DNA from: Psococerastis gibbosa | Lineage: Eukaryota > Arthropoda > Insecta > Psocodea > Psocidae | Direction: 5' to 3' | Length of the DNA: 64,000 nucleotides | NCBI GenBank assembly: GCA_963971405.1 | Contig: OZ020485.1 | Location: 31,205,921 to 31,269,920 of the forward strand | Shown: positions 39,701-52,240 of the stretch, in pieces | Layout: every line of letters begins with the position of its first letter | How positions within the stretch are numbered: position 1 is the first letter of the stretch | The notes under the pieces: generated by a model | What the model was told of the DNA's origin: nothing | Database searches by the model: none | Seen by the model: only the letters and a program-made list of their open reading frames with translations | Translations under genes and position numbers: made by a program

Positions 39701-42700
39701 AAAATCTGTAGGTAACGCATTCTTTCAGATAATTAATGTGAAAATTAGGTATATTATTATATTCAATATATTTAACTTTAGTTATTTGCCGCCTTTGGAA
39801 TAAATACATTTCCCTATCTTCAGTCCGCAATTGGAGCTTCACCATCTGATTAGTGTCATCGTCCATCTCCATTTTGTAATGAATGTCGTTATTGTTGTCA
39901 TTATTGTCTGTAGGTAGAATTGGAAAGGGTCTTACCGCAACTTCGAGTTACCGTTCAAGCAGATGCCAGGGACTGGAGGACACACTTGGAACAGATGCAT
40001 AAGTACCGCTCTAATATGGAAGAAAATCTCACTACCACTAAAACCTACTTGGAAAAACTGGAGAAGGATATAGTCGGTGTTTTGGATAAGATTGATAGTA
40101 GAGAAAGACATATCAATGCACAGATGGAAACTTTATTGTTAGAATACAGACAACGGCAGGTAAGATCTCAGAGTTTCTGATCATTACACTCTTATCTGTT
40201 ACTCTAAACTCAAAGAAATGAAATGGTTTGTGTGAAATAGTGAGTCTCATAAAGGAATAGCGCAAATCTGCTAAGTCTAGGGCTCTCTCTTGTTGGGAGA
40301 GTTGACATACAATGATGCAATGGTATCAACGTTAGTAAAAGAAATTTAATGGAGGTTCTCATGTCTTTTGGTAGGCTGCACAGAAAAAATAATATAGGCA
40401 TTTGAGCCATTCTTTGCGCTGCGAATCTTTCAAGTAAATCATTGGGTAATTTACTTCAAATCTCAAAAACTTTGGTATTTTTCATAGAAAATCTTATAAA
40501 TGCTGTTATAAAAGTCGGCCAATATGGTAGGGTGGGACTGGATGAAAGGGACGATAAAAAACCTTGTGTGCACACTGCACGTCTTTGCGGAAAAGCAAAT
40601 GGAGCCCCCACTGGCCCCACTTACCATTTTTTCCTCAAAGTTGAAAAAGTTTCTCATGAAGTAAAACGTAGAGCCATAAATGCCTTGATATAAAGTAGAA
40701 GAAAAGTTCCTCTACAATTTGATATGTGTGACCGTCACTAACACGAATTAGCCGCAGTTTTGGAACTCCGTTGACTTGACATCCTGAGTGTCCGTTACTT
40801 TTTATAAATCAGGTTCAATGACTGTGTTCGATCGGTGTTAGTGACGGCCACATAGTGTGCATCAAAATGTAGAGGAACATTTTTTACTTTATGACGCATA
40901 ATTTATGGCTCTACGATAGATTTTTATGAGAAATTAAACTTTGTACAAAAATTATAATTGGGGGGGGGGGGCGTGTTCGAATAATATTTATATTAATATA
41001 TATTATATATATAATTATTATAATGTATATTTATATTATTATTATACAAGCGGAGCTGGGGCCCGCTTCGCGGCCCCGCCCCTCTTGCGCCTGCCGCGGG
41101 CGGCAGCTCGCCCCATCGGGACCTCGCATTAACGTGGTTCCATTGAGAATTACGCAGGTCGCCCCTTCGGGGCTCGCGAGTTTTTTTTTTCGTGGTCGCG
41201 GATATGTGACTGATGCAGAAAAAAAGAAACTGATAAAAACAATCCTTGATGCGGATTATATATCATGCTTGAATTGTAATGATAAAATGTACGATCAGCT
41301 GGACGATTTCTCGTTTCTAACCTAGCCGTTTCACAGGCTGCCTCTTTTTGCTTTTGTGTTTGAGAAGCACGAATGATGGCCCTTCTTTGCTCTATACTAA
41401 CGCAGCGCTCTTCTCGTGCAATTTCTCGTTCCACATCAGATAATTGACTCGCGATATTCCGTTGCCGAATTGCATTACGGCTCCGCTGGGAAAGATTATA
41501 TCTTCTAGGACGCGGCATTGTTATTAATAGTAATACTGAATGTGCACTCGCATAAAACCACATAAAACCACCAGACAAAATGACAACAACAAGAACAACA
41601 CAATGCCAACGTAACAAAAAACGTCCCTTCAACTCTGTTTATTTCCATCGATTTTTTCATCGAAATTAATTAATGTAATTAATGTAAATTGAATGATTTT
41701 AATAGTTATTCTGCTATTCGGGATGGACACAAATCCAAAAAACCAAAAACCATGAAAATCGGTCCAGCCTTTCTCGAGTTATAAGAGCCCAAACAAACCC
41801 GACTTTCATTTATATATTAAGAGGATATAATACGTAGGAAAAATTTCGGACAGACCACAGATGAAAATATGAAGAAAAAAAACGAAATATTTTTCTTCAC
41901 TATTTAAGTTTCTAGTTTAAATGAAATGTATATTATTTAAAAATAATAGAGGCAATATAAAAATATTTAACAAAAACATTAATAATGTTCTGCTAATAAA
42001 TAGTTAATTCTAGTGACACTATCTGGCAAAACAAAGATGACCCTGAGCCGACGGCTCACGGCTGTAAAGTGTAAACTGTAAAGGTAGGGGAGGCATCACC
42101 CCCTGCTGCTTCGCTGAATGGTCTTTATACCTGCGACCCGCAGGCTGCTAGACCCAGCCCAAGGAAGTAGGAACTCGGAAGATTTTATTCGAATCTCAGG
42201 ATTGATTTTTGCTCCAGCAGTGGCGGGTGCACTGTTTCATACTACCAGTGGCGACTAAGTCATAATAACCAACTTTCTAAAATTTGTTGTTGCCTATTTT
42301 CGATAGACGTACTCAGCTAGATTGCTATGCATTGGCGTAGTTAGGGGGGCATAGCGACCCCCAGGTACTTGTCAAGCCCCCCCCCCCCCAGGATGTTTGA
42401 GTAAATATAACAATTTAAAAACATAATAAATAAATAAACGAATAATTGAAAATCCGAAAAAAAATTATCAGAGCATATCAATAATGTTTAAAAAATCACT
42501 GTAGCGCAAATATTCGACCATTTTAATGCATTATGTTGGCTATTTTCCATTCGAAAACGAAGTCAAGTATGTAGAGTATCGAGTGTACTTTGACATGCCT
42601 TCTAACAGTGGTTTTTCGTTGCCTTCTGCATTTTTATGCCGTTGACTCTTCATTGAGTTCATACACCTTCGGGGCCAACCCCATGACAAATGAGTACCTT

Positions 42701-45700
42701 AGTAGTGGTTGCTTATTTAGTGGCGGCAACTATTCGCCCCGTCACAAAGTCTACGTCGGGTTCTAGTGGCTTTCCCTAGACAAGCCTGCACCACCAGACT
42801 TGTTACCACACCCTCTGATTATGCCGCTGCTTGGTCGGGGACTGCTTATGCGTTAGTAAAGTACAAAGTAACTTACAATAAAAAGACGCCAGATGGGCGA
42901 AAGGGCGATGTGCAAGACTGTGGCAACCACCGACCTATAAAACTGCACTGCCATGCAATGAAGTGGATGGAAAGGGTGGTTGAGAGAAGACTCAGAGTTC
43001 TAATAAATGAGACCATCTCCAAAAACCAACTAGGATTCATGCCAGGTCGAGGAACTACAGATGGAATATACGACACATTGCAAGGAGTCTGCTAGAAAAA
43101 CATTGAGAAAAGAAAAAACCTGTTCATTTTGTGTTCGTGGACGTGGAAAAAGCCTATGATAGAATACCGAGAAGTTTAATCTGGGGTGTGTTGGAAGAGA
43201 GACGAGTTCCGCAAAGCTATATAAGGCTAATAAAGAATATGTACGAGTGCGTAGTGCGGCAGGGGTCGGTTACACCTTTCCAGTAACTTATGGGTTGCAT
43301 CAGGGGTCAACCTTGAACCGCTGTTGTTCGTTCTCATAATGGACGTAGTGACCAGGCAGATGCAAGGGCAAGCGCCAGAAAGCCTTCTCTTCGCTGATGA
43401 TATCCTCCTGGTAGGAGACTCGCGAGAAGATGTCGAGAGTACTCTCAGACTGTGGGTGGAAACGGTGGAGCGCCAGGGGCTTAAAGTGAATCGCAAGAAA
43501 ACAGAGTACATGGAATGCATAAGCCAGGAACCTGGATCGATAAAAGTCGATAACCAAAACCTAGAGAAGGCCAAGACATTCAAATATCTACGAGCAACGT
43601 TACGCGAGAATGGCGGCTGTGAAGACGATGTAAAAGTACGGGTAACCTCAGGTTGGGCCAAGTGGCGAGATATGGCGGAGATCCTGAAGGATAGGAGAAT
43701 GCCGAAAAATTCAAATCAAATTCCGCATATACGTACAAGCAAGTGGTGAGACCGTGTATGACCTACCGAGCGGAGTGCTGGCCATTGCGGAGGAGAAAGA
43801 GCAATTGCTGCATGTGGCTGGGATACGCATGTTGCGTTAATATCTGGGTTACAAATTAACAGGCAGGAGGAGAAACGAGGGCATCCGGGCGGAGATGCAA
43901 GTAGCACCGATCACCGATAAAGTCAGGGAACGAAGACTGGCGTGGTGGGGCCATACGTTAAGAAGAGAAGATGGACACCTGCTACAACGTGTAAGGGACT
44001 GCACGGTAGAGGTCCCAAGGACGACCGAGGATGTCCCTTGTAACGAAAGTGAGAGAGGACCTCAGAACCTTCGGTCTCTCGCCGGATGATTGATTCCAAA
44101 AACCGAAACACCTGGAAGAATAAGATCCGTGCCACCGACCCCGTGGGAGGGATGAGGCGCCGTAAAAAAAAAAGGCCTGCATGGGTGTAAGCGACAAAAA
44201 TAATTTTTTGATATAATGCAAACATGCTTTCCAATTTGTAAATTAGTAGATAGACAATGTGTAATTTCATAGTAAATAATTTCCTCATGGATAAATTTCG
44301 GATGCCTAGGGGGGGGGGGGGGGCATCAATATATTGACAACCCCTTAAAACTCAATTGCATATTCTGGAACGAACAGACCAGTACATTGTACCAGTAGTA
44401 ACAATGACACGGCACGCAATGTATTGGAGCGTGATTTTTCCATAATTTCTTCAAAAAATAATTTTGTGCACAGAAGCAAATATTTTTTAGGAAAGCAACC
44501 TGTTTGGCTTTGTTACTCTATTGAACACCTAAAACATACCTGAGGGTAGAATTCATCGACAGAAAGATTCCGCTGAATTTTTTTTTTTTTTACCCCCAGA
44601 AGCAAACTACCAAGGGGCAAGCGACCCACTGCATTTTGTTAACATTAATAACGTTTTTGAGAATAAACCCCCCAAATAAAGTTAGCCCAAAATAGATATG
44701 AAAATCATCTCGAGGTATGATTTTTGTAAACCTACGTGCCAAATTTCACCAAAATCGACGGAATAGTTGCCGGAAATCGACAGATAGCCAGACATTTCGT
44801 AAAACCCACTTTTTGGGTTCCTGGGACATCAAAACGCTTAAATCCGCTGAAATGTTGACCGTCACAAAGCTTTCCTTATACTACGTATAAATTGGATAGC
44901 AAAAATTAAAATGCACGGTCATAGCCTAATATTTAACATACAGAATCATATTTTTTGGCTTGCCTCACTGTGCCCCACAAAAGGCCGCGTGTTAATACCC
45001 AAGACTGCGGTGAAGTTCAAGGAAGTAAAATCAGACCATTACTGTTTGTTCTCTTTATCAATGACCTGTTCTTGCTGGAATGTGTTAAGCATTTCTTTGC
45101 TGATATGCTGATCTACTTGGCGGGAAAAAACCTAGTAGAATTAACTTCGAAGATGAATGCGGAATTGAATTTCATTACTAGATGGTGTTTAATATTAAAA
45201 ATCGAAGGTGATGGTTATTAGTTCGAGAGCTATGGAGTGTTTGGAAAAGTTGGTTCTTGGTGGTGATCAGATAGAATGGGTCAAATCCTTCAAGTATCTT
45301 GGAATACTCATTGATTCTCGCCTTACCTTAAATTTGAACTATGAGACGGTCACAAGTAAAACAAAATGCAAAATGTCGCTCCTTCGTAAGGTGTAATTCC
45401 TTCTACCATGTACCACTAAAGTCACTTTGTTCAACTCCTTAATTCGGTCGCACTACAGCTACTGTATAACAGTGTTTTATCCGGCGAACCGCTCCGTGCT
45501 TGACGCTCTACAGAAGCTATGCCTATGCGTATTATCCTAAGTAAACCTAGAGATGCCAGAAGGAACCGGGATGCAGAGGTGGCAGTCATGAGTCGAGGAA
45601 TCTATTTTCTTCGAAGGCATGACATTTCTGTTTAAAATAGCCAAGGGTTTGCTTCCATCATATTTAAATTCCCTTGTCCACTCGGACGTCCATCAACACG

Positions 45701-47935
45701 CTACAAGATATTTTACAGGATTTGCACAAGTTTCGGCCACTGGCTCATCCACAAAGTAATTTTTTTGCAAATGGTGTAGTATGCAATCGACTGAATCAAG
45801 CTATTCGTGAGTGTGGAACAGTGTAGTCTTTTAAAAAGAAGGTAGGCGAAGAGCCGAAGAAGGTCGAGTGTATAACTTCAGCTGCAGTTCAGCGGGAGCA
45901 GACATTTATTCGAGACACTAGGACCAAATTCAAATCAGCCTTTTGCTACCAAGCAACAACACAACAACCTGGCACGATTAGTAATTTCATGGCTTGAAAT
46001 GCCACAGAACACTTTTTTTAAATTCATTTTACTCTTCTTGTTGTACTCCGTTTTAGTCTTTCATTTTGCCATGGTGCTCACAACAGTAATTTAATCAAAA
46101 TTGAACTTACAATTCACAGAACAAGATAATATTTGATTCAATTCACGCACAAAAAGTATTTGTTTATTATTTACATTCGTGGCAGTATACTCGTTCACAT
46201 TCGTGGCAGCAACAAGAGCGCTGCAAATGCGGCGGAATATCTCGGAACTACTGCGATACATTTTGGGGTGCAAAATATTTGGTTTCAGGTCCAATTGTAA
46301 ACAAAAATAACAAATTTTTAAATATCATGGTTTTTATGGCAAAATCGTGGAAAATAGCACACTAATAATTTAGATATAGACCATTAGCTAATATTAACAT
46401 GCAAAATATCTCTGTTCCACTGAAGGTAAGATTGCATTCTCCAGAACCCCTTCTGAATATTGCGCTATTTTGTAATTTTTTAATAAAATTCTGAGCCGTA
46501 AAATTAAAATTCCATCGCATGGAAAATCTATATTGATGTTTCATGCTTCCAAGGAAGAGTGGCCGTTACAATTAACATAATTCTGGTGGGTCAAAACTCC
46601 AGAACCAAAGAGGTCTGAACAGCGATTTCGATAGCATATCCTCTTAAGATTTATATTTTAATGGTAAACGAATGTTTAATAAGAGATTGTTCCAATTTGA
46701 TTAATAGGAGGAACTGAGCAAAGTGTCTGAGCAGTATACATCGGTAAGCACTGGCATAACTGAAAGATCTAAGACTCTGGCCAAATTCTCTGATGAACTG
46801 GAAAGTGTGAAAAAGGAGATGGAGGAGAGAAGTTCCAGCATGACAGATGGATGTAAGTTTTTTTTTTTACATTTAAATCTTAGTGCAATTGAGTTGCCTA
46901 TTTTCAAATAGGTCTATCTCCGTTTTGACCTTACTTTTCAGGAGAGCTATAAAACCGATTCTCTCTCAATTCCTTATCCCCCTTCACTCGCAATTAATAT
47001 GCGGGAGCCATGTTTGTTTGTTATTGCTCACAATGGTGGACGGTGATTGGCTGAGGGGGAGCTAGCACGTTTTAATATAAGGAAAGGATGGAGATAGATT
47101 TTCTTAAAAATAAGTCCAACTTATGAGAAGCATTTAACATGGGAGAATTTTTTTTGACACCAAAGTGCTATGTCTTATCGATAGGCCTTTAAACAAAGAA
47201 TCCAATTCAATGAAAAACTAATATTCGAAAAAAATGGAGATAGACCCATTTGAAAATAGGCAACTCATATTGGAGCCCAAACCTAATGGATAAAGTTACT
47301 TCACACCACCATACAAGACACTGTTCACCAGTTCACCCAGCCATTGAGTTACTTAAAATTGTTGAAAGAATAAGACGCAACTGATCCACAATAAAATATA
47401 TTAACAGTTACAGTATATAATGCGTGACTTCATTTGTTTGTTTAAGTCTGATGATGGTATCTTACCGAAACCGGCCACTGTTATTATATTTTATTATGGA
47501 TCAGTTGCTTCTTATTCTTTCAATAATTTTAAGTATCATGAAGTTCTACGAAGTCACTTTGGAGAATCTCACTATGAACAGCCATTGAGTATTAAATTTA
47601 ACAATAATATTGCTATTGTGTATCACCTTAGGAACTTTGGAAAAATATTTGTTTATAATATTCAAACAGTATAAAAGGTAGTCAACGCCGTAAGATGTAC
47701 TTGCCCAACATGGTTAAAAAGAAATAAATTTTGAGCAAAATTTAAATCTAAATGTCTTATGACATTCTTTACAGCGCCATTGATCAACGTGAAAAAAGCT
47801 GTCACTAAAATAAAGGCTGAAATGAAAGACATGGACGTTCGTCTTGGTGTGCTGGACTGCGAAATTCTTCAGGCACGGCTTCGAAGGAACGCACAACAGC
47901 ACTTCGATCTCAATTCACCTTTGGGATTTATTTAA
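36722..47935 (+). CDS. IFT57: Intraflagellar transport protein 57, complete
   Basis: IFT57 is a peripheral subunit of the IFT-B complex, which carries cargo from the base to the tip of cilia. Exons: 36722-36770, 37233-37513, 38454-38572, 39119-39353, 39914-40159, 46708-46852, 47775-47935. They join in phase to 411 residues (human 429). The N-terminal half (calponin-homology-like in the family) has [37 protein letters not shown] and [15 protein letters not shown]. Then [15 protein letters not shown], an acidic linker ([20 protein letters not shown]), [20 protein letters not shown] and a long C-terminal coiled coil with [15 protein letters not shown]. Exon 6 resumes exactly where exon 5 stops relative to human, so nothing is lost across the 6.5-kb transposon-filled intron 5. 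The first exon codes only 16 whole residues and is the least certain. Head to head with B3GALNT2. Confidence 0.94.
40950..41840 (-). mobile_element. Helitron-like remnant
   Basis: On the minus strand an ORF from 41518 reads [17 protein letters not shown], then [15 protein letters not shown] and arginine/glutamine-rich sequence, the usual beginning of Helitron replicase-helicase proteins. The frame is lost after about 65 residues, so the Rep and helicase domains are deleted. A GC-rich terminus with a strong hairpin (41055-41075, 'ggggccgcgaagcgggcccc' on the minus strand) fits the 3' end. The other end (41740-41835) has an AT-rich leader. It lies in IFT57 intron 5, antisense. Exact termini are not defined. 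Confidence 0.6.
42590..44176 (+). pseudogene. Decayed RTE-like LINE reverse transcriptase
   Basis: With several stops and frameshifts the plus strand encodes [72 protein letters not shown], the catalytic [31 protein letters not shown] and a C-terminal [15 protein letters not shown]. It ends in a run of A residues at 44167-44176, a true LINE 3' end. The 5' part is missing apart from a leader-like stretch at 42590-42700 that resembles the leader of the LINE at 14302-14470. It lies in IFT57 intron 5, in gene orientation. Confidence 0.82.
44225..44900 (-). mobile_element. Inverted-repeat element, family A, copy 4
   Basis: Reverse-oriented copy about 50 bp after the LINE poly-A. Ends are ATAAATTGGATAGC at 44887-44900 and GCTTTCCAATTTGT at 44225-44238, each with one change from the other copies. 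The interior follows copies 2 and 3. No coding capacity. In IFT57 intron 5. Confidence 0.6.
44950..45960 (+). pseudogene. Jockey/CR1-like LINE remnant
   Basis: Broken frames encode [17 protein letters not shown], an [10 protein letters not shown] variant of the catalytic FADD motif, [42 protein letters not shown] and a decayed tail. These are motifs from palm to thumb of jockey/CR1-type reverse transcriptases. Multiple stops make it inactive, and the second catalytic Asp is lost. It lies directly beside family A copy 4 in IFT57 intron 5. Confidence 0.75.
46890..47267. mobile_element. MITE with about 30-bp terminal inverted repeats
   Basis: Left end 'tgagttgcctattttcaaat' then 'aggtctatctcc' (46890-46921) is matched by its complement at 47236-47267 with one mismatch. 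The interior is non-coding. It begins 38 bp after the 5' splice site of IFT57 exon 6. I see no clear target duplication and no second copy in the window. Confidence 0.65.
47338..47548. repeat. Imperfect inverted repeat (foldback-like)
   Basis: Arms of about 70 bp: 'cttaaaattgttgaaagaat', 'gcaactgatccacaataaaa' and 'tattaacagtta' on the left are mirrored, with a few changes, at 47470-47548. The loop is about 65 bp. It lies in IFT57 intron 6 and may be a second MITE next to the one at 46890-47267. Confidence 0.55.
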
Positions 47936-48200
47936 TTTTATTTCATGAGCCGTGTCTTGTTCCGCTCCTCCACACTTTTATTTACCGGTAGTTAAATGCG
48001 TCTAGTCAGGAAAAATAGTGATTCCGTTATTTATTTTACAATGTAGCCTAGTGAAGGCATATCCAGCGATTTTTGTGATTCCTTAATTAGCCTATTTATT
48101 CATCTTTTATCATTTATTCACGCCTTGAGCGTGTTACTGTAATGTTGTTATGCTGTTCAAAGGGTCAATGTCAACTCAACTTTCTAAATGATAATATATG

Positions 48201-48206
48201 AATAAA
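48201..48206 (+). terminator. Candidate IFT57 polyadenylation signal
   Basis: AATAAA lies 266 bp after the IFT57 stop codon. The position suits a short 3' UTR, but the hexamer alone is weak evidence in AT-rich DNA. Confidence 0.45.
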
Positions 48207-49329
48207 ATAATACTGTAATGCACAGAGTATATAGCTACAATACTCGCATTGGTTTCATCTGCATATTCAGTTTAGAATGGTTTAATATTGAGCTAGAATA
48301 TCATCTTTTAGTTACATTACTGAATTTAACTTCTGGCTCTTCTTCTTATTATTGTTATTCTTCATCAAGTGCTGGATAATCCCAATAACCATCGGAGCCT
48401 TAATTGAAGATAATGAAACACTTTTCAGTGTTTCGTTAGGTATCTTCAATTCCTGGCCGCACTTTATGTCGGCATTGCTGTCTCAATGTAACCTAATACG
48501 TCTACATTCAGATTGCAAAGCAACAGCATTGAAGACCGCTGTGGATACTTGCAGTATTAGCTATGTAGGTCTATGCTAATTCGTGTCAATTTGATTTGAA
48601 TGACTGCATGAATTTGCATTAAATTAAAGATTTTAAGAACTTCTAGGCTACCATATTCAAATCAGTTTTTTTTACCTTTTAACAGCCAGACTCGAGGTTT
48701 ATTTCAAGGCAAACTTTGCTGCAGAGCTGGTGCCCTGTTGCTGGTGCATGTGCTCATTTATAGAGACTGGGTTTCTCTTAAGCCTATTTTTATGCGCAAA
48801 CGAAAATAATATGCAGGCCGAAGTGTCAATGGTCAACAGGTGATGAACTGAAGCATGCTCAGACTGAATGACTAACCTATCAAATCAAAACAAATACCAT
48901 TTTTTATTACGTTTTGCGTCACGACTCTCGATAACCTTCGAACCTTGGCTTTATTGACTCTTCCTGTGGTATTTTGAACTTTTTATCCATTATTTCTAAG
49001 GCTAAAGTTCGCCTATTTAAACATCACCAAGACATTATTTTCATTTAATTGTCAATATGTACTGTAAGTTGATTTAGTGCGAGAGCAACAAGATGAAAGC
49101 GTGGACTAATTGGCTAGAACAAGATGAAAATTTATTTACTTGAGCTCAGACCATCGTGATCTTCCTTTCTTGCACAGTGAGCAAGTAGCTCTATCCCAAC
49201 TATTTTGAGTTGTCATGGTTACATTAGTTCAGAACATGGCTGTAACCGCATGCCATCGATTCTGGCTCTCAACCTTAAAGAAGCCGAATATTTTAACTGA
49301 TTCCTACGATAAAATAAATAAATAAATGT

Positions 49330-49545
49330 TGACTTTTGTTCTATTACTAAGCCAACCTAGCGGAGTTAGGGCTGTAATCCCCTCTCTTACACTAAACTCG
49401 GAAGGCCCGGGACCGCCTGCTTTACATGCCCTCTGAAGCATGGACAGAAAATGTAGCAAGTATGGGAATCAAACCAACAACCTTTCGGGTGACAGTCGGA
49501 GTCTGTACCACTACTCTACATTCCGTAGTGGCCCTATGAACTTTA
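49330..49545 (-). repeat. tRNA-derived SINE, family S3, inverted copy
   Basis: The reverse complement of the unit at 3680-3880: 'ttctattactaagccaacct', 'cctgctttacatgccctctg' and the B-box complement are all present, with a longer head reaching into a tRNA-like region near 49500-49530. The two copies define the family. Confidence 0.6.
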
Positions 49546-49665
49546 ATTACGATCCCATTGATTTTTCAGACATGATTGGTATTGTTCGCACTAATTTCGG
49601 TCGTTGGCAAACTTTCACATTTCACCAACGTCAACCTGCACCGGCTGCAAGAAGCAATTGACTAG
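49540..49665 (+). repeat. Dispersed repeat, family H, third copy
   Basis: Contains 'gattggtattgttcgc', 'cgttggcaaact' and 'cgtcaacctgcaccggctgc' in the order seen at 32395-32580. It abuts the S3 SINE at its left edge. Confidence 0.4.
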
Positions 49666-50254
49666 CTATTTTGGTCAATGATATTTTAGTAAAACACAAA
49701 TGATCATTGAAAGAATCCTCATACCTAGGTTATATTTGTGATAATTAGTATTTTTTTTATTGTTTCGTTCAATAATGAGCTCAAAAGTATAATCTTGGAG
49801 AGTCTAGACTAGACCAGACTCATTCATGACGAAAAGCTAGGCGTTTAATAAACAAAGCTTTGTAGGCTCCACTTTGCTATCTATAAATTCATCAATCTTG
49901 AAACTAGGCTTAGGTAACTTACGCTCCCAATTCCCAATCTAAGATTTAACAATAAGCTGAAAGTCGGGTTTTCATACTACTGCCCGGTACCATCCCCTAA
50001 TGTGTGCGTTACCTTTATTACTTTATAGGCTATTATTATTATTATTATTATTATTATTAAAATCGGCGGACGCAGGCAAGAGTCTTTTGACAGTCATAAG
50101 CTAACATTTCACATGTTGGTGAGTTTAGTTTTAGTAACGAACACAGCCAAGTTCTCGAAGCCGATGGCATTGACTTACAGGAGATCTATGAAGGCAGCCC
50201 CCTGACACTCTGAGTCTGAGTCTCTCCCTCCAGAGAGCATTACACTTGAAGAGA

Positions 50255-50403
50255 AAATTGCATACAAACAATTTAATGAATGTATCCGAATATCCCATTC
50301 AGTCGTCTCTCTGAGTAACTTATACAGTAGTTATGTTGAGTTACGACTCATGATGTGTATAGAGACATGCACGAGTACACACACCATGCCACCAAAGCCG
50401 ATT
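50255..50403 (-). mobile_element. SINE-like family S1, diverged copy
   Basis: Begins 'attgcatacaaacaatttaa' like the other copies and ends near 'accaaagccgatt'. Many substitutions and small gaps make it the oldest of the four copies. Confidence 0.55.
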
Positions 50404-50596
50404 TAATGTGATACTGTTATTTTGCAGTTCCCATGAAAGAAAACATACTAATTATAAGAAAAAAGAAAAAAAATTGTCTATTATTTTCAGTAGGCTATGA
50501 CTGAATTTTTATTTTATTTACTAATTTGTAATAGAACAAAGATTATTATTATTATTATTATTATTTATATATATATATATAATATATATATATATA

Positions 50597-51110
50597 CGAG
50601 GCAACAACAAAGGTTACAGATACCAATTACATACAATAAATATGGGGACAGGGAAAATAATGTGCTAATAAAAAAATTGTTCAACGAAATTCCCCAAGCT
50701 ATAAAAAATGAAGAAAAAATTGGGAAAGCAAAACAAGTAATAAAAAAATGGTTGCTAGAGACTCAATAGGCAAGACCTATTGAACCCACAATACCCTTAA
50801 AAAGTTGCAACATTTAGTGAAGAAGACGCCACCCCCGACAAGCGGAAGCTTTGGGGTGGTCGTGAATTGTAATTAGTCTATTTTTATTTTGAATTAATAT
50901 AATCCCCTAGCTGGTGGAGTAACCAGTTAGGAAAAAAAAAAAAAAAAAATTATTATTATTATTATTATCTTGTTTTAACAGCACTGTATAAGTCCTTTGT
51001 CCCAATCAAGCTTTAGCTTGGGGATGAAGTATGGTATCATTATGCCTATTGTATTTTGTAAATATATGCTCCTTGTCCAGGGGATACTGGGCAAGGAAAA
51101 GAAGAAGAAA
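50597..51110 (+). mobile_element. LINE 3' end fragment with UTR
   Basis: An open frame ending at 50769 reads RLQIPITYNKYGDRENNVLI, then LFNEIPQAIKNEE and a closing KKWLLETQ. This resembles the extreme C terminus of jockey/CR1-type LINE polymerases. It is followed by 3' UTR-like DNA with an A run near 50935 and a second UTR-like unit with 'ctccttgtccaggggatac'. The polymerase core is absent. Confidence 0.55.
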
Positions 51111-52240
51111 GAAAGATTATTAATTATACCGGTGTCTGTCACGATAAAAATATAAATTTGCATTTATGAAAAATATTACTTGAAAATGCTTAACTGTTTT
51201 GTACTCTCACACCGATCGTCCAACTCATTAGTGTCTCTATTGCATATTCAGAGCTAGAACGAAACTAAGAATGAATAAATGTCACTCACCATATTCTATG
51301 TGCGAGAAGACTCTGAAAGTTCAACAGATTTAAATTGATGTAGCGTATATTAACAATTTTTGGTGGGTTACGGTACCGGTATGACACAAATAAATACAGT
51401 CAGAAAATTCAAAAAAAGTGCGCACAGGTGCGGGGTATGCCTCCTTGGGGCTAACAATATGCATGTGAAATGCCTAAATAGGAGTTTTTAAGTAGATAGC
51501 CTACCATATATATAGACACCCCACCCAACGGTACTTGTGGCCGTTAACCATTTTTAAGGGAGCTATATCCAGAATGTCGCGACCTCCAACCAGCCAGTGA
51601 GAGAACACAAGGAGCAAAAAGGCATAGGAGCCCGCGGCTAGTGCATGTGACCAAATTTGCTTTAGGAGAAAACATTGTATGCATACATAACGCGGGCCCT
51701 TCTGTTTTTTTTTTTTTTTTTTTTTAACCAGCTGAATACTATACTATATGTTATATACTATACTATTGTATATATACGAGTGTAATAGGCTACATTTAGA
51801 TAAGTAGGCAGCCGGCAGACACCGTCCATCTTTGTTTTATATTTCACTTTCAAAATTGCCTACTGTATAGCCTGCACTAAGTTTTATCAACAATATCTTA
51901 TGCAACATTTGCAAGTAGGCTATAGCTACAATATGTATTCAACACAACAGAAGTCATCTACGGCGATAACAATGCATTTAGGCAATAACCATTCGGAAAG
52001 TCACCATTATAATTTCCCTCACTGTCATATGAATTGATATGATATTCGCGGAGCGCGGATTAATTCTTGCAGGGCTTATCCTTTTGCACAAAATAAAAAT
52101 CGCAAAACGAAAAAATACGTATGATGTATTACGTGACCCATTGGTGCACTAGTCAACTGCCGATAGTTCATTGTCTTGCCCGCTACTGCTGACGCTGGTC
52201 ATAGCCTAGTCGACAGCACATCTCTAAGCCTATAGCAACC

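Larger units (their letters stand above)
47936..52240. other. Gene-poor spacer between IFT57 and TPS
   Basis: No conserved gene is seen. It holds the IFT57 3' UTR, then repeats (S3, H, S1 and a LINE tail), ATT and AT microsatellites near 50035-50060 and 50540-50600, a poly-A run near 50935 and a poly-T run near 51706. A second X-box-like word, GTTGTCATGGTTAC, is at 49209-49222 with no gene near it. About 51120-52240 is unassigned and would contain the TPS promoter. Confidence 0.55.
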
